From NCBI GenBank assembly GCA_017963875.1, contig JAGCTA010000118.1:1-13557 (forward strand): a stretch of 13,557 nt of DNA, given 5' to 3'. The translations under genes were made by a program, and so were the position numbers. Shown piece by piece: positions 1 to 6,978 of the stretch. The notes under the pieces are model-generated. The model was not told the origin of the DNA. It saw nothing but the letters and a program-made list of their open reading frames with translations, and did not search any database. This stretch comes from Victivallales bacterium (lineage in GTDB: Bacteria; Verrucomicrobiota; Lentisphaeria; Oligosphaerales; Oligosphaeraceae). The stretch's first letter is position 1. Each line of letters opens with the position of its first letter.

Positions 1-390
1 CTTGCAGGCATTCCACCACTCCTCTGTATCCGTTTCAGTCTCCTCGAATCGCGGCTGTCCCTCCTTTGGATCGAAAGGACGCCAGTAGAAAGCGATGGTC
101 GCCGAATTGAACAAATCTCCATACAGCGCCTTGTACTTTTCATTCAATTCATGAGCCCCCAACTGGTTGAAATTGAAGATATGCGCTCCGAACTTGAAAT
201 CATGCGTTAGTTGTTTCACGGTGACTGGCGTGCCTGCGGCAACGCTGAGCGATTCCGTCGCGTCCGCCTTGCGGTATTTATCAATATCCTCGTCAATCCG
301 AGCCTGTTCATCATCATTCCAATGTAGCCAATATTCGGCTGAAAGGCATTTCTTCTGGTCTTCGTATGAGATGGATGGTTGATTTGGCAT
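1..390 (-). CDS. GH10-family endo-xylanase-like protein, N-terminal part (truncated by window edge)
   Basis: This is the first 130 codons of a minus-strand gene with no stop before position 1. It starts with MPNQPSISYEDQK; the ATG lies at 390-388 behind an AAAGGAAC Shine-Dalgarno-like stretch. Residues 50-130 match the opening strands of GH10 glycoside hydrolases: a short beta-sandwich-like lead-in (LSVAAGTPVTVKQL), then FKFGAHIFNFNQLG, EKYKALYGDLFNSATIAFYW and RPFDPKEGQPRFE. The NSATIAFYW...F(E/D)P..G sequence is the typical GH10 barrel entry. GH10 enzymes mostly hydrolyse beta-1,4-xylan, but relatives of this type in polysaccharide loci are not all xylanases. The catalytic glutamates lie beyond the window. 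There is no hydrophobic N-terminus, so the protein is probably cytoplasmic. It is divergent from the plus-strand carbohydrate-active genes and probably belongs to the same locus. The family call is good; the substrate is unknown. Confidence 0.8.
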   Translation of the reverse strand, partial: MPNQPSISYEDQKKCLSAEYWLHWNDDEQARIDEDIDKYRKADATESLSVAAGTPVTVKQLTHDFKFGAHIFNFNQLGAHELNEKYKALYGDLFNSATIAFYWRPFDPKEGQPRFEETETDTEEWWNACK

Positions 391-433
391 TGGCTTTTGT
401 TCCTTTGTTTTTTTCGAAACATTTTTTAATCAG

Positions 434-463
434 AGTATAGGAAAAATCGACTATAACTTTACA
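434..463 (-). promoter_or_regulatory. Candidate promoter for the GH10 gene
   Basis: On the minus strand a good -10 match, TATACT (439-434), is preceded after 18 bp by a poor -35, TGTAAA (463-458). It lies about 45 bp upstream of the GH10 start codon, in AT-rich DNA. This was found by eye only; a sigma-70-type consensus is assumed and may not fit this organism. Confidence 0.3.
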
Positions 464-567
464 TCACAGTAGTTACTTTTCAACGACCCATTCCCATGAA
501 ATTAATATTTGTACATATTTCCCCCATAAAACTCAGTCATATCTGATCACTATTTAGTATTTACAAC

Positions 568-597
568 TTGCAATCCAACAAAAGACAAAGATATTAC
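568..597 (+). promoter_or_regulatory. Candidate promoter for the 642-1730 gene
   Basis: TTGCAA (568-573) and TATTAC (592-597), separated by 18 bp, form a weak sigma-70-like pair about 45 bp before the start codon at 642. If real, transcription would begin near 604, inside or beside the CCCATCTGTCCCAT motif. AT-rich DNA gives such matches by chance, so this is a candidate only. Confidence 0.22.
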
Positions 598-598
598 C

Positions 599-612
599 CC
601 CATCTGTCCCAT
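599..612 (+). repeat. Solitary copy of the CCCATCTGTCCCAT motif
   Basis: These 14 bases are identical to the last unit of the tandem array at 6897-6968 (6953-6966). Here the motif stands alone, ending 29 nt before the start codon of a beta-helix protein gene. The array likewise stands just before the other beta-helix gene. Its function is unknown. Confidence 0.55.
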
Positions 613-641
613 GAAAATCATGCAATTAATAAGGAGCAAGC

Positions 642-1730
642 ATGTCATCATTTGGCTTAAATGTATTTGACTTCGGTGCCAAGGGCGACGGCGTCACGGA
701 CGACACAGCCGCGATTCAGGCCGCCATCGACTTCGCCGCCAGACGCGGTGGTGGGCGAATCCTCTTCCCATATACGCCTAACGGCTACCGCATCGCCTCG
801 CCAGGCATTGAGACGTACAAGGGACGTCCCCTGCGCTCGCAACTGGTCATCCCGCCAGGTCAGCACAACATCTTCCTTGAAGGAGAAATGCCGTGCAGGC
901 TCCTCAATGCCTATATCGTCCGCAAACGCGACTGCGCGGCCATCTTTGTTCCGACAAAATTCGGAACCATAAAAAACGACAACACGTTCCTCTTCTCAAC
1001 ATGGATGCCGCCCGAGGAGCACAATCCCGAAGCACGCCCGTGGTCCATTCTCTCCGCACCAGAGGGAGATTGGTGCAAGGGCCATTTCAGCATCTCGAAC
1101 TTCTCCATCGCGAATCTTGAATTTCGCGTCCATCTCGATCATGATAGAATGTACCCCGTCCAAAGTGCCGTCAATCTGCAGAATGTCTCGCGCGCCCACG
1201 TGGCGGATTCGCAGTTCTGCCTGGACGACAATGTCGGCGACACCTATCTGGGCAAGGAACTGGTCGAAAACCCATGCCACGCCTGCGGACTGATGATGTC
1301 TGGCGACCAAAACGACGACAACACGCTGCAGAACGTTGCGGTCCAAGGGTTCAAATACGGTTTCGTTCTCAGCGAGCACGTTGTCGCGAACTTTCTCTAC
1401 GTCCACAACTGCGAAGAGGGAATCACATTCCACGACTGTTCGCATGTTTCTTCCATTCAACACATTACGGCTCAGCACAACAAACGCATCATCACCACCA
1501 CGACAGAGAAACTCTATGGACACGCCAAGGGACCGTGCGCCGTCAAAATCGGCAGCCTGAATTTCGAGTCTGGCAGAGGACTCTCGCCAGCCATCGATGC
1601 CTTGGAATACGGCGTCTATGATCCCGAGAACCGTCTGCGCGGCTATCTGAAATGGTATCAGCCATGGGGCGAACAGGTTTTCCCCGTCTGCGGTGCGGAG
1701 AATTTCCATATCACCCATTTAGGAGATTAA
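642..1730 (+). CDS. Pectate-lyase-superfamily (right-handed parallel beta-helix) protein
   Basis: This 362-residue protein starts at an ATG 5 nt behind a strong AAGGAG (631-636). The N-terminus carries the hallmark of the pectate lyase superfamily (Pectate_lyase_3-type) fold: FDFGAKGDGVTDDTAAIQAA at residues 9-28, followed by a glycine-rich turn (RRGGGRILFP). The middle and C-terminal parts (about residues 140-330) show short beta strands ending in Asn, Asp or Cys (FSISNFSIANLEF, VNLQNVSRAHVADSQF, NTLQNVAVQGFKYGFVLS), as expected of stacked beta-helix coils. This fold serves pectate lyases, polygalacturonases and other glycan lyases and hydrolases. I cannot name catalytic residues or a substrate. 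There is no signal peptide, unlike the second beta-helix protein at 6979, so it probably acts in the cytoplasm. The next gene follows after 45 bp, probably on the same transcript. Confidence 0.75.
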   Translation: MSSFGLNVFDFGAKGDGVTDDTAAIQAAIDFAARRGGGRILFPYTPNGYRIASPGIETYKGRPLRSQLVIPPGQHNIFLEGEMPCRLLNAYIVRKRDCAAIFVPTKFGTIKNDNTFLFSTWMPPEEHNPEARPWSILSAPEGDWCKGHFSISNFSIANLEFRVHLDHDRMYPVQSAVNLQNVSRAHVADSQFCLDDNVGDTYLGKELVENPCHACGLMMSGDQNDDNTLQNVAVQGFKYGFVLSEHVVANFLYVHNCEEGITFHDCSHVSSIQHITAQHNKRIITTTTEKLYGHAKGPCAVKIGSLNFESGRGLSPAIDALEYGVYDPENRLRGYLKWYQPWGEQVFPVCGAENFHITHLGD

Positions 1731-1775
1731 TAAAACATATATATCTTATTCAACTACAACAACAAAGGAACCAAA

Positions 1776-4670
1776 ATGAAACATCTGCTTTCAGTATTTC
1801 TCCTGCTATCTTTCTTCGCCATTGCGCAGGAGAATTTCATTCCGAGCATCCAGTTCCGCCCAGAAGACATGGCCGCCAACGGCTTGCCGAAGGAATGGCG
1901 CACTCAAACGCCTGGAGCAAAATTCACCTTCAACAACGGTGCAATTACGCTTGAAAACAAAGATGATAAGCAGGCAACGCTCGTCTGCTCGCTGAATAAA
2001 TCCACAGAACCAAATGTCACGTATATATTTTCCTACAAGGTCACGGCGGCTGAGACGACACAGGTTCGCGTCTATATTGAAAGCGTATTCAAGGACGCAG
2101 GCGGTGGACAGCATTGGACGGGAACAAGCGCCGCTCCATTCATCGTTGGTCCAGAAGGCGTTGTCCGCAAGGCCAGTTTCCATAAACGGGAAGACTTCTT
2201 ATCCTCCTATATTGCGTTTATCTCCGTATCTGGCAAACCAGTCACCATCAGCGACATCATGCTCCGAAAGGCACATGTCCGTACTGAACTGGGTGGCACA
2301 TGGGACTTGGAGGAACAGGTCGAGGTCGTCGATAACGGCGTCATAGTGACCAAAGGCAAACCCGCCACACTTTCTGGCATTCCCGTCCAGCCAGGCAAGA
2401 CATACCGCTTGGCTTACAACACGATTGGCATCGGTGATACGGGCAACGACTATCCGTTCCATGAAATCACCGTCCATGCCAAGCCACAGGGCATTAAGGG
2501 AAACTATTTCTTCAACGACGTCCGCAACGATCAAGTCCAGCTGAAATTCCAGAGAATCACCATTCCTGAAAACTCAAGCATCACCAAAATCGACCTGACA
2601 TTCAGCGCCAATACCAAAGGCCGTGTCCATTTCTACGATTTCGAGTTCGGTGAATTTGTACCAGACCCGATTGAAACCTGGCGGCTTTTCCTTGATGAGC
2701 CATTCTACCGCGACATCATCTTCGAATCCACGGACGCAGGGCGCATCGCAGGTCAGATTGCCGCCACGGCCCCCGCTGCATCCGCAGACATTGACATCAA
2801 TGGCGTCGGAAATGCGTCCATTCAACTCACGGACGGCAAAGGCGCATTCTCCATTGCCGCAAAGAATCTTCCGATGGGAAAATACAAACTCGTCTGCCAA
2901 GTCAAGGACGAAACTGGCAAGGTGCTCAAGACATTCGAAAGAATGATCGCCAAAGTTCCGAAAGCACCGATGGAAATCCTCTGCGCCCCCGACCGTTATT
3001 TCCGCATCAACGGCAAGCCGTTCTTTCCTGTGACACAATGGAAGATGAGTTTCGACAAAGACACGTATGAGGCAAGTGTCTATCAGAGCGCGCGCAATGG
3101 CATCAATTCAACTATTTCAGGTGTATCCAAGAACATTCCTGAAAGACTCAAGTACCTCGACATGATGAACAAATATGGCATCAAGGTCATCTTCAGCGGC
3201 GGTGCCGCAAAATCGCTCGCGCCTTCCGAATTGGAACGATTCAAAAAGCAACTGGAAACGTACTTCCCTAAGGAAATGCGTGAACATCCTGCGTTCTTCG
3301 GCTATTTCATGATTGACGAACCGCTGTGGGGCGGAAAACCATACTCGCCACTCGCTGCATCATTGGAAATCTACAAGGAATTCGATCCCTATCACCCCGT
3401 CTGGATCAACGCCGCGCCGCGAAACGAGGTCGAAGACCTCATTCCATACGGCGAAGCCTGCGACATCTATGGCGTCGATATCTACCCGATTCCTTCCCCG
3501 AACTCGCACTCTGGCCTCGACGACAAGGGCATCACCAGCGTCGGAAAATACTCCGCACGCATGAGCGACATCACGTTCTGGCGCAAGCCGACCTGGATGG
3601 CACTTCAGGGCTTCGCCTGGGCCGCCTTCTCGCGGAATCCTGACCCGAGCATGCATATCTACCCAGATGACACGCAAATGCGTTTCATGGCGTTCGACAT
3701 GCTTCTCAACGGCGGCACGGGCTTCGGCCTCTGGGGAACGCACTATGTCAAGCGTGCGTCCTTCTACGACACCATTCACAAGACCACTCGTGAACTCCAT
3801 ACCCTATCGGGGCTTTTCATCCACGGGAAACAACTCGCAGACATCGCCTCTGGCAATGAGAACGTGCGCATCGTGCCCATCAAACGTGACAATGCATTCT
3901 ATTATGCAGTGGTGAATCTGTCGTCCGACAAAGAGGCGGAATGCGCTTTTGAGCCACTCGCTCCAGCGCAATCATTCACCGTCTATGCGACTGGGGCGAC
4001 GATTACGCCAGCAGCAGGCAAAATCAGTCTGTCGCTCAAACCATTGGAAGTGATTCTGTTCGGTTCCGCACCACTTCCAGCCCCTGTTTATGAACTGCCC
4101 ACTAGAAATGAGGAACTGGAAAAAGTCGATGGCGGCAATCCAATCGGAAAATATTGTGATGCCATTGCTGAAAAATATATGAACTTGACACCCTACAAGG
4201 GAACTGCCAAATGGCTATGGGACAAAACGCCAGCCAGCGAGGCGTGCACCTGGCTCGCCACTGATTTCACAATCCCCGCAGACGCAAAACAGGTCATCAT
4301 AAAAATCGCGGCTGACGATTACGCATTCATCTATGTCAACGGAAAGACGCTTGGAAAGGCATCCAGTTATGACATCATGCATCTTTTTGACGCCACAACA
4401 CTTTGCAAACCAAATAAAAACACGCTCCTCATCAAAGGTATTGACGGAGGCGCGGCCCCCTGCGGTGTCCTCGCCGAAATCGTTGTTGACGGCAAACTCA
4501 TCAAGATTTCAGATGAAACGTGGCTCGCAAAGGAAACGACTGCGAAATCTGATTTGCCAAAGTCGCTCGAAGACTTCAAGCCTGCCTTTGTCGTCGCACC
4601 GTACGGCAAAGGCGCATGGGGAACGAAAGTCTGTGAAAAGAAACAAATAGTCAAGCCAGAAGCCGAGTAG
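1776..4670 (+). CDS. Secreted multidomain TIM-barrel glycoside hydrolase-like protein (clan GH-A-like)
   Basis: This 964-residue protein has a clear signal peptide (MKHLLSVFLLLSFFAIAQ, cut near residue 18). The start sits behind AAAGGAAC, the same leader type as the GH10 gene. About residues 20-400 are beta-rich: two carbohydrate-binding-like sandwich modules (20-165 and 170-300) and an Ig-like linker (about 305-395). The barrel begins near residue 403 with RYFRINGKPFFPVTQWKMS, a common entry of clan GH-A barrels. The strand-4 region reads FGYFMIDEPLWGG, with Glu515 as the likely acid/base. The strand expected to hold the nucleophile reads KPTWMALQGFAWAAF, with Gln611 where a Glu would normally sit. 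After a small beta domain (about 715-775), residues 805-930 look like the galactose-binding-like fold found beside alpha-rhamnosidases (AKWLWDK..., DYAFIYVNGKTLGK). It probably acts on a polysaccharide outside the cytoplasm. The exact family is not recognised, and the catalytic mechanism is uncertain. Confidence 0.7.
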   Translation: MKHLLSVFLLLSFFAIAQENFIPSIQFRPEDMAANGLPKEWRTQTPGAKFTFNNGAITLENKDDKQATLVCSLNKSTEPNVTYIFSYKVTAAETTQVRVYIESVFKDAGGGQHWTGTSAAPFIVGPEGVVRKASFHKREDFLSSYIAFISVSGKPVTISDIMLRKAHVRTELGGTWDLEEQVEVVDNGVIVTKGKPATLSGIPVQPGKTYRLAYNTIGIGDTGNDYPFHEITVHAKPQGIKGNYFFNDVRNDQVQLKFQRITIPENSSITKIDLTFSANTKGRVHFYDFEFGEFVPDPIETWRLFLDEPFYRDIIFESTDAGRIAGQIAATAPAASADIDINGVGNASIQLTDGKGAFSIAAKNLPMGKYKLVCQVKDETGKVLKTFERMIAKVPKAPMEILCAPDRYFRINGKPFFPVTQWKMSFDKDTYEASVYQSARNGINSTISGVSKNIPERLKYLDMMNKYGIKVIFSGGAAKSLAPSELERFKKQLETYFPKEMREHPAFFGYFMIDEPLWGGKPYSPLAASLEIYKEFDPYHPVWINAAPRNEVEDLIPYGEACDIYGVDIYPIPSPNSHSGLDDKGITSVGKYSARMSDITFWRKPTWMALQGFAWAAFSRNPDPSMHIYPDDTQMRFMAFDMLLNGGTGFGLWGTHYVKRASFYDTIHKTTRELHTLSGLFIHGKQLADIASGNENVRIVPIKRDNAFYYAVVNLSSDKEAECAFEPLAPAQSFTVYATGATITPAAGKISLSLKPLEVILFGSAPLPAPVYELPTRNEELEKVDGGNPIGKYCDAIAEKYMNLTPYKGTAKWLWDKTPASEACTWLATDFTIPADAKQVIIKIAADDYAFIYVNGKTLGKASSYDIMHLFDATTLCKPNKNTLLIKGIDGGAAPCGVLAEIVVDGKLIKISDETWLAKETTAKSDLPKSLEDFKPAFVVAPYGKGAWGTKVCEKKQIVKPEAE

Positions 4671-4855
4671 AAACAGACCTGAATCTGCGAAGTGCCGAAT
4701 GGCGAGGCGATTTCCAGGAAAGTCATGGGCATGTATACGACATAAGGGCTTTGTCCCGCCATAGCCATTGGCGAAGGCGGAAGACTTGACAACGAAATCG
4801 ACCGTCAGATGGTACTTCACGGATTCAGGACAGAATTTTGACAAAAGGAGAACGC
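4671..4855. other. Intergenic region upstream of the GH36-like gene
   Basis: These 185 bp lie between two co-directional genes. There is no stem followed by a T-run, so no intrinsic terminator is visible after the upstream gene. A TTGACA at 4786-4791 has no convincing -10 partner. Base composition is like coding DNA rather than AT-rich spacer, and the minus strand reads as peptide-like sequence in two successive frames (see findings). A small 5-bp hairpin, CGCCA/TGGCG, lies at 4757-4773. Confidence 0.4.
4844..4850 (+). promoter_or_regulatory. Shine-Dalgarno site that fixes the GH36-like start
   Basis: AAAGGAG ends 5 nt before the ATG at 4856. A longer reading from TTG at 4838 would place this site inside the coding sequence and leave that start without a ribosome site, so the ATG is preferred. 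Confidence 0.75.
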
Positions 4856-6799
4856 ATGTTTAAAGATATTGTTTACAGTTTTCAGGACGGCATCCTCACC
4901 ATCTCAAACAGCCGCATTCGCCGCGTCATCGACTTTTCGCAGGGAATGCCGAAGACACAGTCGCTTTATATAGACGGCGTCAATGTCTGCGAGCCGCCAA
5001 CGGCTTTTGACTTCCACTTGGTTGGTTTCCCCGACCCAGGCATCGGCCGTCTCAATAGCGACTGCCATCTGACGGGCGTCAAGTGCACACAACTTGAATG
5101 TCCTGATGGCGAGGGGCTTAAGGTCACAGTTTCCGTCACGGAATGCGTCCGCAATCTGCGGTTGTCCTTCAACTATTACATCTATCCTGAACTCCCAATC
5201 CTTGCGACAGACGTTGAATTCTGCTCCGCCGTGATTCCGCATATCAGTTGGAAGTACCGCAACGCGAGGCCTCCAGAGGCAGAAGGCAGCGACACGATTG
5301 TCGATAGTCTCCGCCTGCCCATTTTCACGCCGTTGAAGTCCATCGAATTCTGCATGTGCACGGACAACCACAACGATCTTGTGGTCGAGCATCCCGTAAC
5401 AGCAGGCGAGCCTTGCATAGGCAACATCCTTCTTGCAAAGCAGAATGACGGCGAGGCAGTGTTCTTCTTCCTTCAGGAGGCGCCGCCAAGCAATGAACGC
5501 CGCGACCACTCGCCATGGGATTTCCAACTCGCCACAGACGGTACACTCGCATCTCTCGGCAGTGGCATCATTGAGGAAGACATTGTCCCTGGACGTAAAC
5601 TCGTCACAAACCGCGTTCTCTGCGGCATCGCTAAAAACGGCGACACAGAAACGCTCATCAAGAAGTATTTGCGCCATAGACGCCCCGTCAGCACGGCCAT
5701 TGGCAATACGATTACCGTAAATCCTTGGGGATGGGGGAACTTCATCAATCTTCTCTGCGAGTCTTTCCTTGTGGATGAAATCAAAGCGGCAGCCGCTTTG
5801 AACGCAGATTCCTATCAGGTAGATGACGGCTACGAGCAAGGCAATCTCGGCGACCTCTCCGTCCAGAACCGCCCATTGGACAAATCATTCTGGGTGCTCA
5901 ACAATCGCCTTCTTCCCGATGGCTTCACACCGTTGGTCAAAGCCGCTGAAGACGGCGGCATCAATCTCTCGCTCTGGTTCGCCCCGTCCACCAGCCGTGC
6001 CTACGAAGACTGGCGGGAATCCGCAGACGTCCTGCTGGGATTCTACAGAAAATACGGTATCCGATGCTTCAAGATCGATGGTGTCATCTTCAGCAGTTAT
6101 CAGGCCGAGGAGAATTTCGGGCGGCTTCTCCAGACCATCTATGTTGAATCCAACGGAGAAATAACAGTGAACCTGGATGTCACTAACGGCTCTCGCGGGG
6201 GGCTTTACAAATATGCCCAATACGGCTCGATTTTCCTTGAGAACCGCTATTGCTGCCACCCATGGCCGAAATGCCCTTATTCTCCAGAGAGCACACTCTC
6301 CAATCTATGGCGGCTGTCGAAATACTGCCGTTGCCAGAACCTCCAGATTGAAGTCCCCTCCCCTGACAACCTCAATGAACAATGCTATCTTGACCACAAC
6401 ATGACATTGCCGACGGCCTATCCAGTAAAATACTGGGCGATGATTCCAATGTTTTCGAGCCCATTGCTGTGGCTTGCATCTTCGCAAATCAAACCAGAAA
6501 CCGCCCAAAACATCTCGGAAGTCATGCAAATCCATCGTGCCTATCGCGACAACTGGCGAAATGCGATTATCTCTCCAATCGGCGACGAGCCTTCGGGAAA
6601 ATCCATCTGCGGTTTCCTTGCGGACACGGGCTGGCTGCTTGTTTTCAGAGAACTGAACGCCCCAGAAACTGCAAAACTGCCGCTGCCTGCTTTCACCACG
6701 GCGGAATGCGTCTACTCGACTGCAGAGACCACGCTCGATGCAGACGGAACCGTCCGCTTCACCGCCCCCGCTTCCGCTGCGCTGTTCAGGCTTAATTGA
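4856..6799 (+). CDS. GH36-like (alpha-galactosidase-type) glycoside hydrolase
   Basis: This 647-residue protein has no signal peptide and is probably cytoplasmic. The architecture fits clan GH-D (GH36/GH27-type) enzymes: an N-terminal beta-supersandwich (about 1-280), a TIM barrel (about 290-560) and a short C-terminal beta domain (about 575-647). Barrel landmarks are YQVDDGYEQGNLGD (Asp323-Asp324, like the (L/V)DDGW motif of alpha-galactosidases), LSLWFAPSTSRAYEDW, and YGIRCFKIDGV, where Asp408 of KID sits where GH36 has its nucleophile (KWD). Next comes EITVNLDVTNGSRGGL, with Asp441 in the segment before the expected acid/base region. The classical C-x-SGGGR-x-D acid/base motif is not seen; the loop reads TNGSRGG. 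Clan members cleave terminal alpha-galactosides and related sugars. It would plausibly trim imported oligosaccharides, but the sugar is unknown. Confidence 0.7.
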   Translation: MFKDIVYSFQDGILTISNSRIRRVIDFSQGMPKTQSLYIDGVNVCEPPTAFDFHLVGFPDPGIGRLNSDCHLTGVKCTQLECPDGEGLKVTVSVTECVRNLRLSFNYYIYPELPILATDVEFCSAVIPHISWKYRNARPPEAEGSDTIVDSLRLPIFTPLKSIEFCMCTDNHNDLVVEHPVTAGEPCIGNILLAKQNDGEAVFFFLQEAPPSNERRDHSPWDFQLATDGTLASLGSGIIEEDIVPGRKLVTNRVLCGIAKNGDTETLIKKYLRHRRPVSTAIGNTITVNPWGWGNFINLLCESFLVDEIKAAAALNADSYQVDDGYEQGNLGDLSVQNRPLDKSFWVLNNRLLPDGFTPLVKAAEDGGINLSLWFAPSTSRAYEDWRESADVLLGFYRKYGIRCFKIDGVIFSSYQAEENFGRLLQTIYVESNGEITVNLDVTNGSRGGLYKYAQYGSIFLENRYCCHPWPKCPYSPESTLSNLWRLSKYCRCQNLQIEVPSPDNLNEQCYLDHNMTLPTAYPVKYWAMIPMFSSPLLWLASSQIKPETAQNISEVMQIHRAYRDNWRNAIISPIGDEPSGKSICGFLADTGWLLVFRELNAPETAKLPLPAFTTAECVYSTAETTLDADGTVRFTAPASAALFRLN

Positions 6800-6838
6800 A
6801 TTTTATGGAACAAATGAGACACTGCCAGCAACCACAAC

Positions 6839-6876
6839 GGCAGTATATGTGGTATTAGTGCCACATACACCCTGCC
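6839..6876 (+). other. Composite intergenic hairpin
   Basis: The inner stem TATGTGG (6846-6852) pairs perfectly with CCACATA (6861-6867) around an 8-nt loop. An outer stem GGCAG (6839-6843) pairs with CTGCC (6872-6876) across a small asymmetric internal loop. The element lies 40 bp after the stop of the GH36-like gene. Without a T-run it is a poor intrinsic terminator; it may be an mRNA processing or stability element. An alternative pairing, ACTGCC (6821-6826) with GGCAGT (6839-6844), competes with the outer stem. Confidence 0.4.
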
Positions 6877-6896
6877 CTGCAGTTGCCATCCTACAG

Positions 6897-6968
6897 GTCC
6901 CATCTGTCCCACGGGTCCCATCTGTCCCACGAGTCCCATCTGTCCCACGAGTCCCATCTGTCCCATTA
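6897..6968 (+). repeat. Tandem repeat, eight 9-bp units (four 18-bp units)
   Basis: The unit is GTCCCA plus three bases, alternating TCT and CGG/CGA: GTCCCATCT, GTCCCACGG, GTCCCATCT, GTCCCACGA and so on, ending GTCCCATTA. The GTCCCA core is invariant in all eight units. The array runs to within 10 bp of the start codon at 6979 and touches the ribosome binding site. A solitary matching copy lies at 599-612, also just before a beta-helix gene. Confidence 0.9.
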
Positions 6969-6978
6969 AGAGGTTCTT

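Larger units (their letters stand above)
391..641. other. Divergent AT-rich intergenic region
   Basis: This 251-bp region separates the leftward GH10 gene from the rightward beta-helix gene and is much richer in A and T than the flanking genes. I see no ORF of substance. It should hold the start signals for both transcripts. It contains two weak promoter candidates, listed separately, and one copy of the CCCATCTGTCCCAT motif at 599-612. No clear operator palindrome was found by eye. Confidence 0.6.
6800..6978. other. Structured intergenic region before the second beta-helix gene
   Basis: This 179-bp spacer holds a composite hairpin (6839-6876), then a 9-bp tandem repeat array (6897-6968), then the start of the next gene. 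The Shine-Dalgarno AAGAGG (6968-6973) directly abuts the array, and ATG follows 5 nt later. No T-run follows the hairpin. An ORF can be read through the array (VPS/VPR repeats), but I consider it non-coding. Confidence 0.6.

Noticed and set aside
996..1718. 240-residue antisense ORF
   Set aside because: It lies wholly opposite the beta-helix gene, with no family motif or ribosome site; it is a codon-bias shadow.
4838..4855. TTG start extending the GH36-like protein by six residues
   Set aside because: The extension covers the AAAGGAG ribosome site of the ATG at 4856.
4904..5839. 311-residue antisense ORF
   Set aside because: It is opposite the GH36-like gene, whose motifs (VDDG, KID) are clear; the antisense protein has no recognisable domain.
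6839..6876. Rho-independent terminator
   Set aside because: The hairpin is not followed by a T-run; the downstream sequence is CCTGCAGTTGCC-like and GC-containing.
6897..6968. CRISPR array
   Set aside because: The units are 9 bp with no unique spacers and no cas genes nearby.
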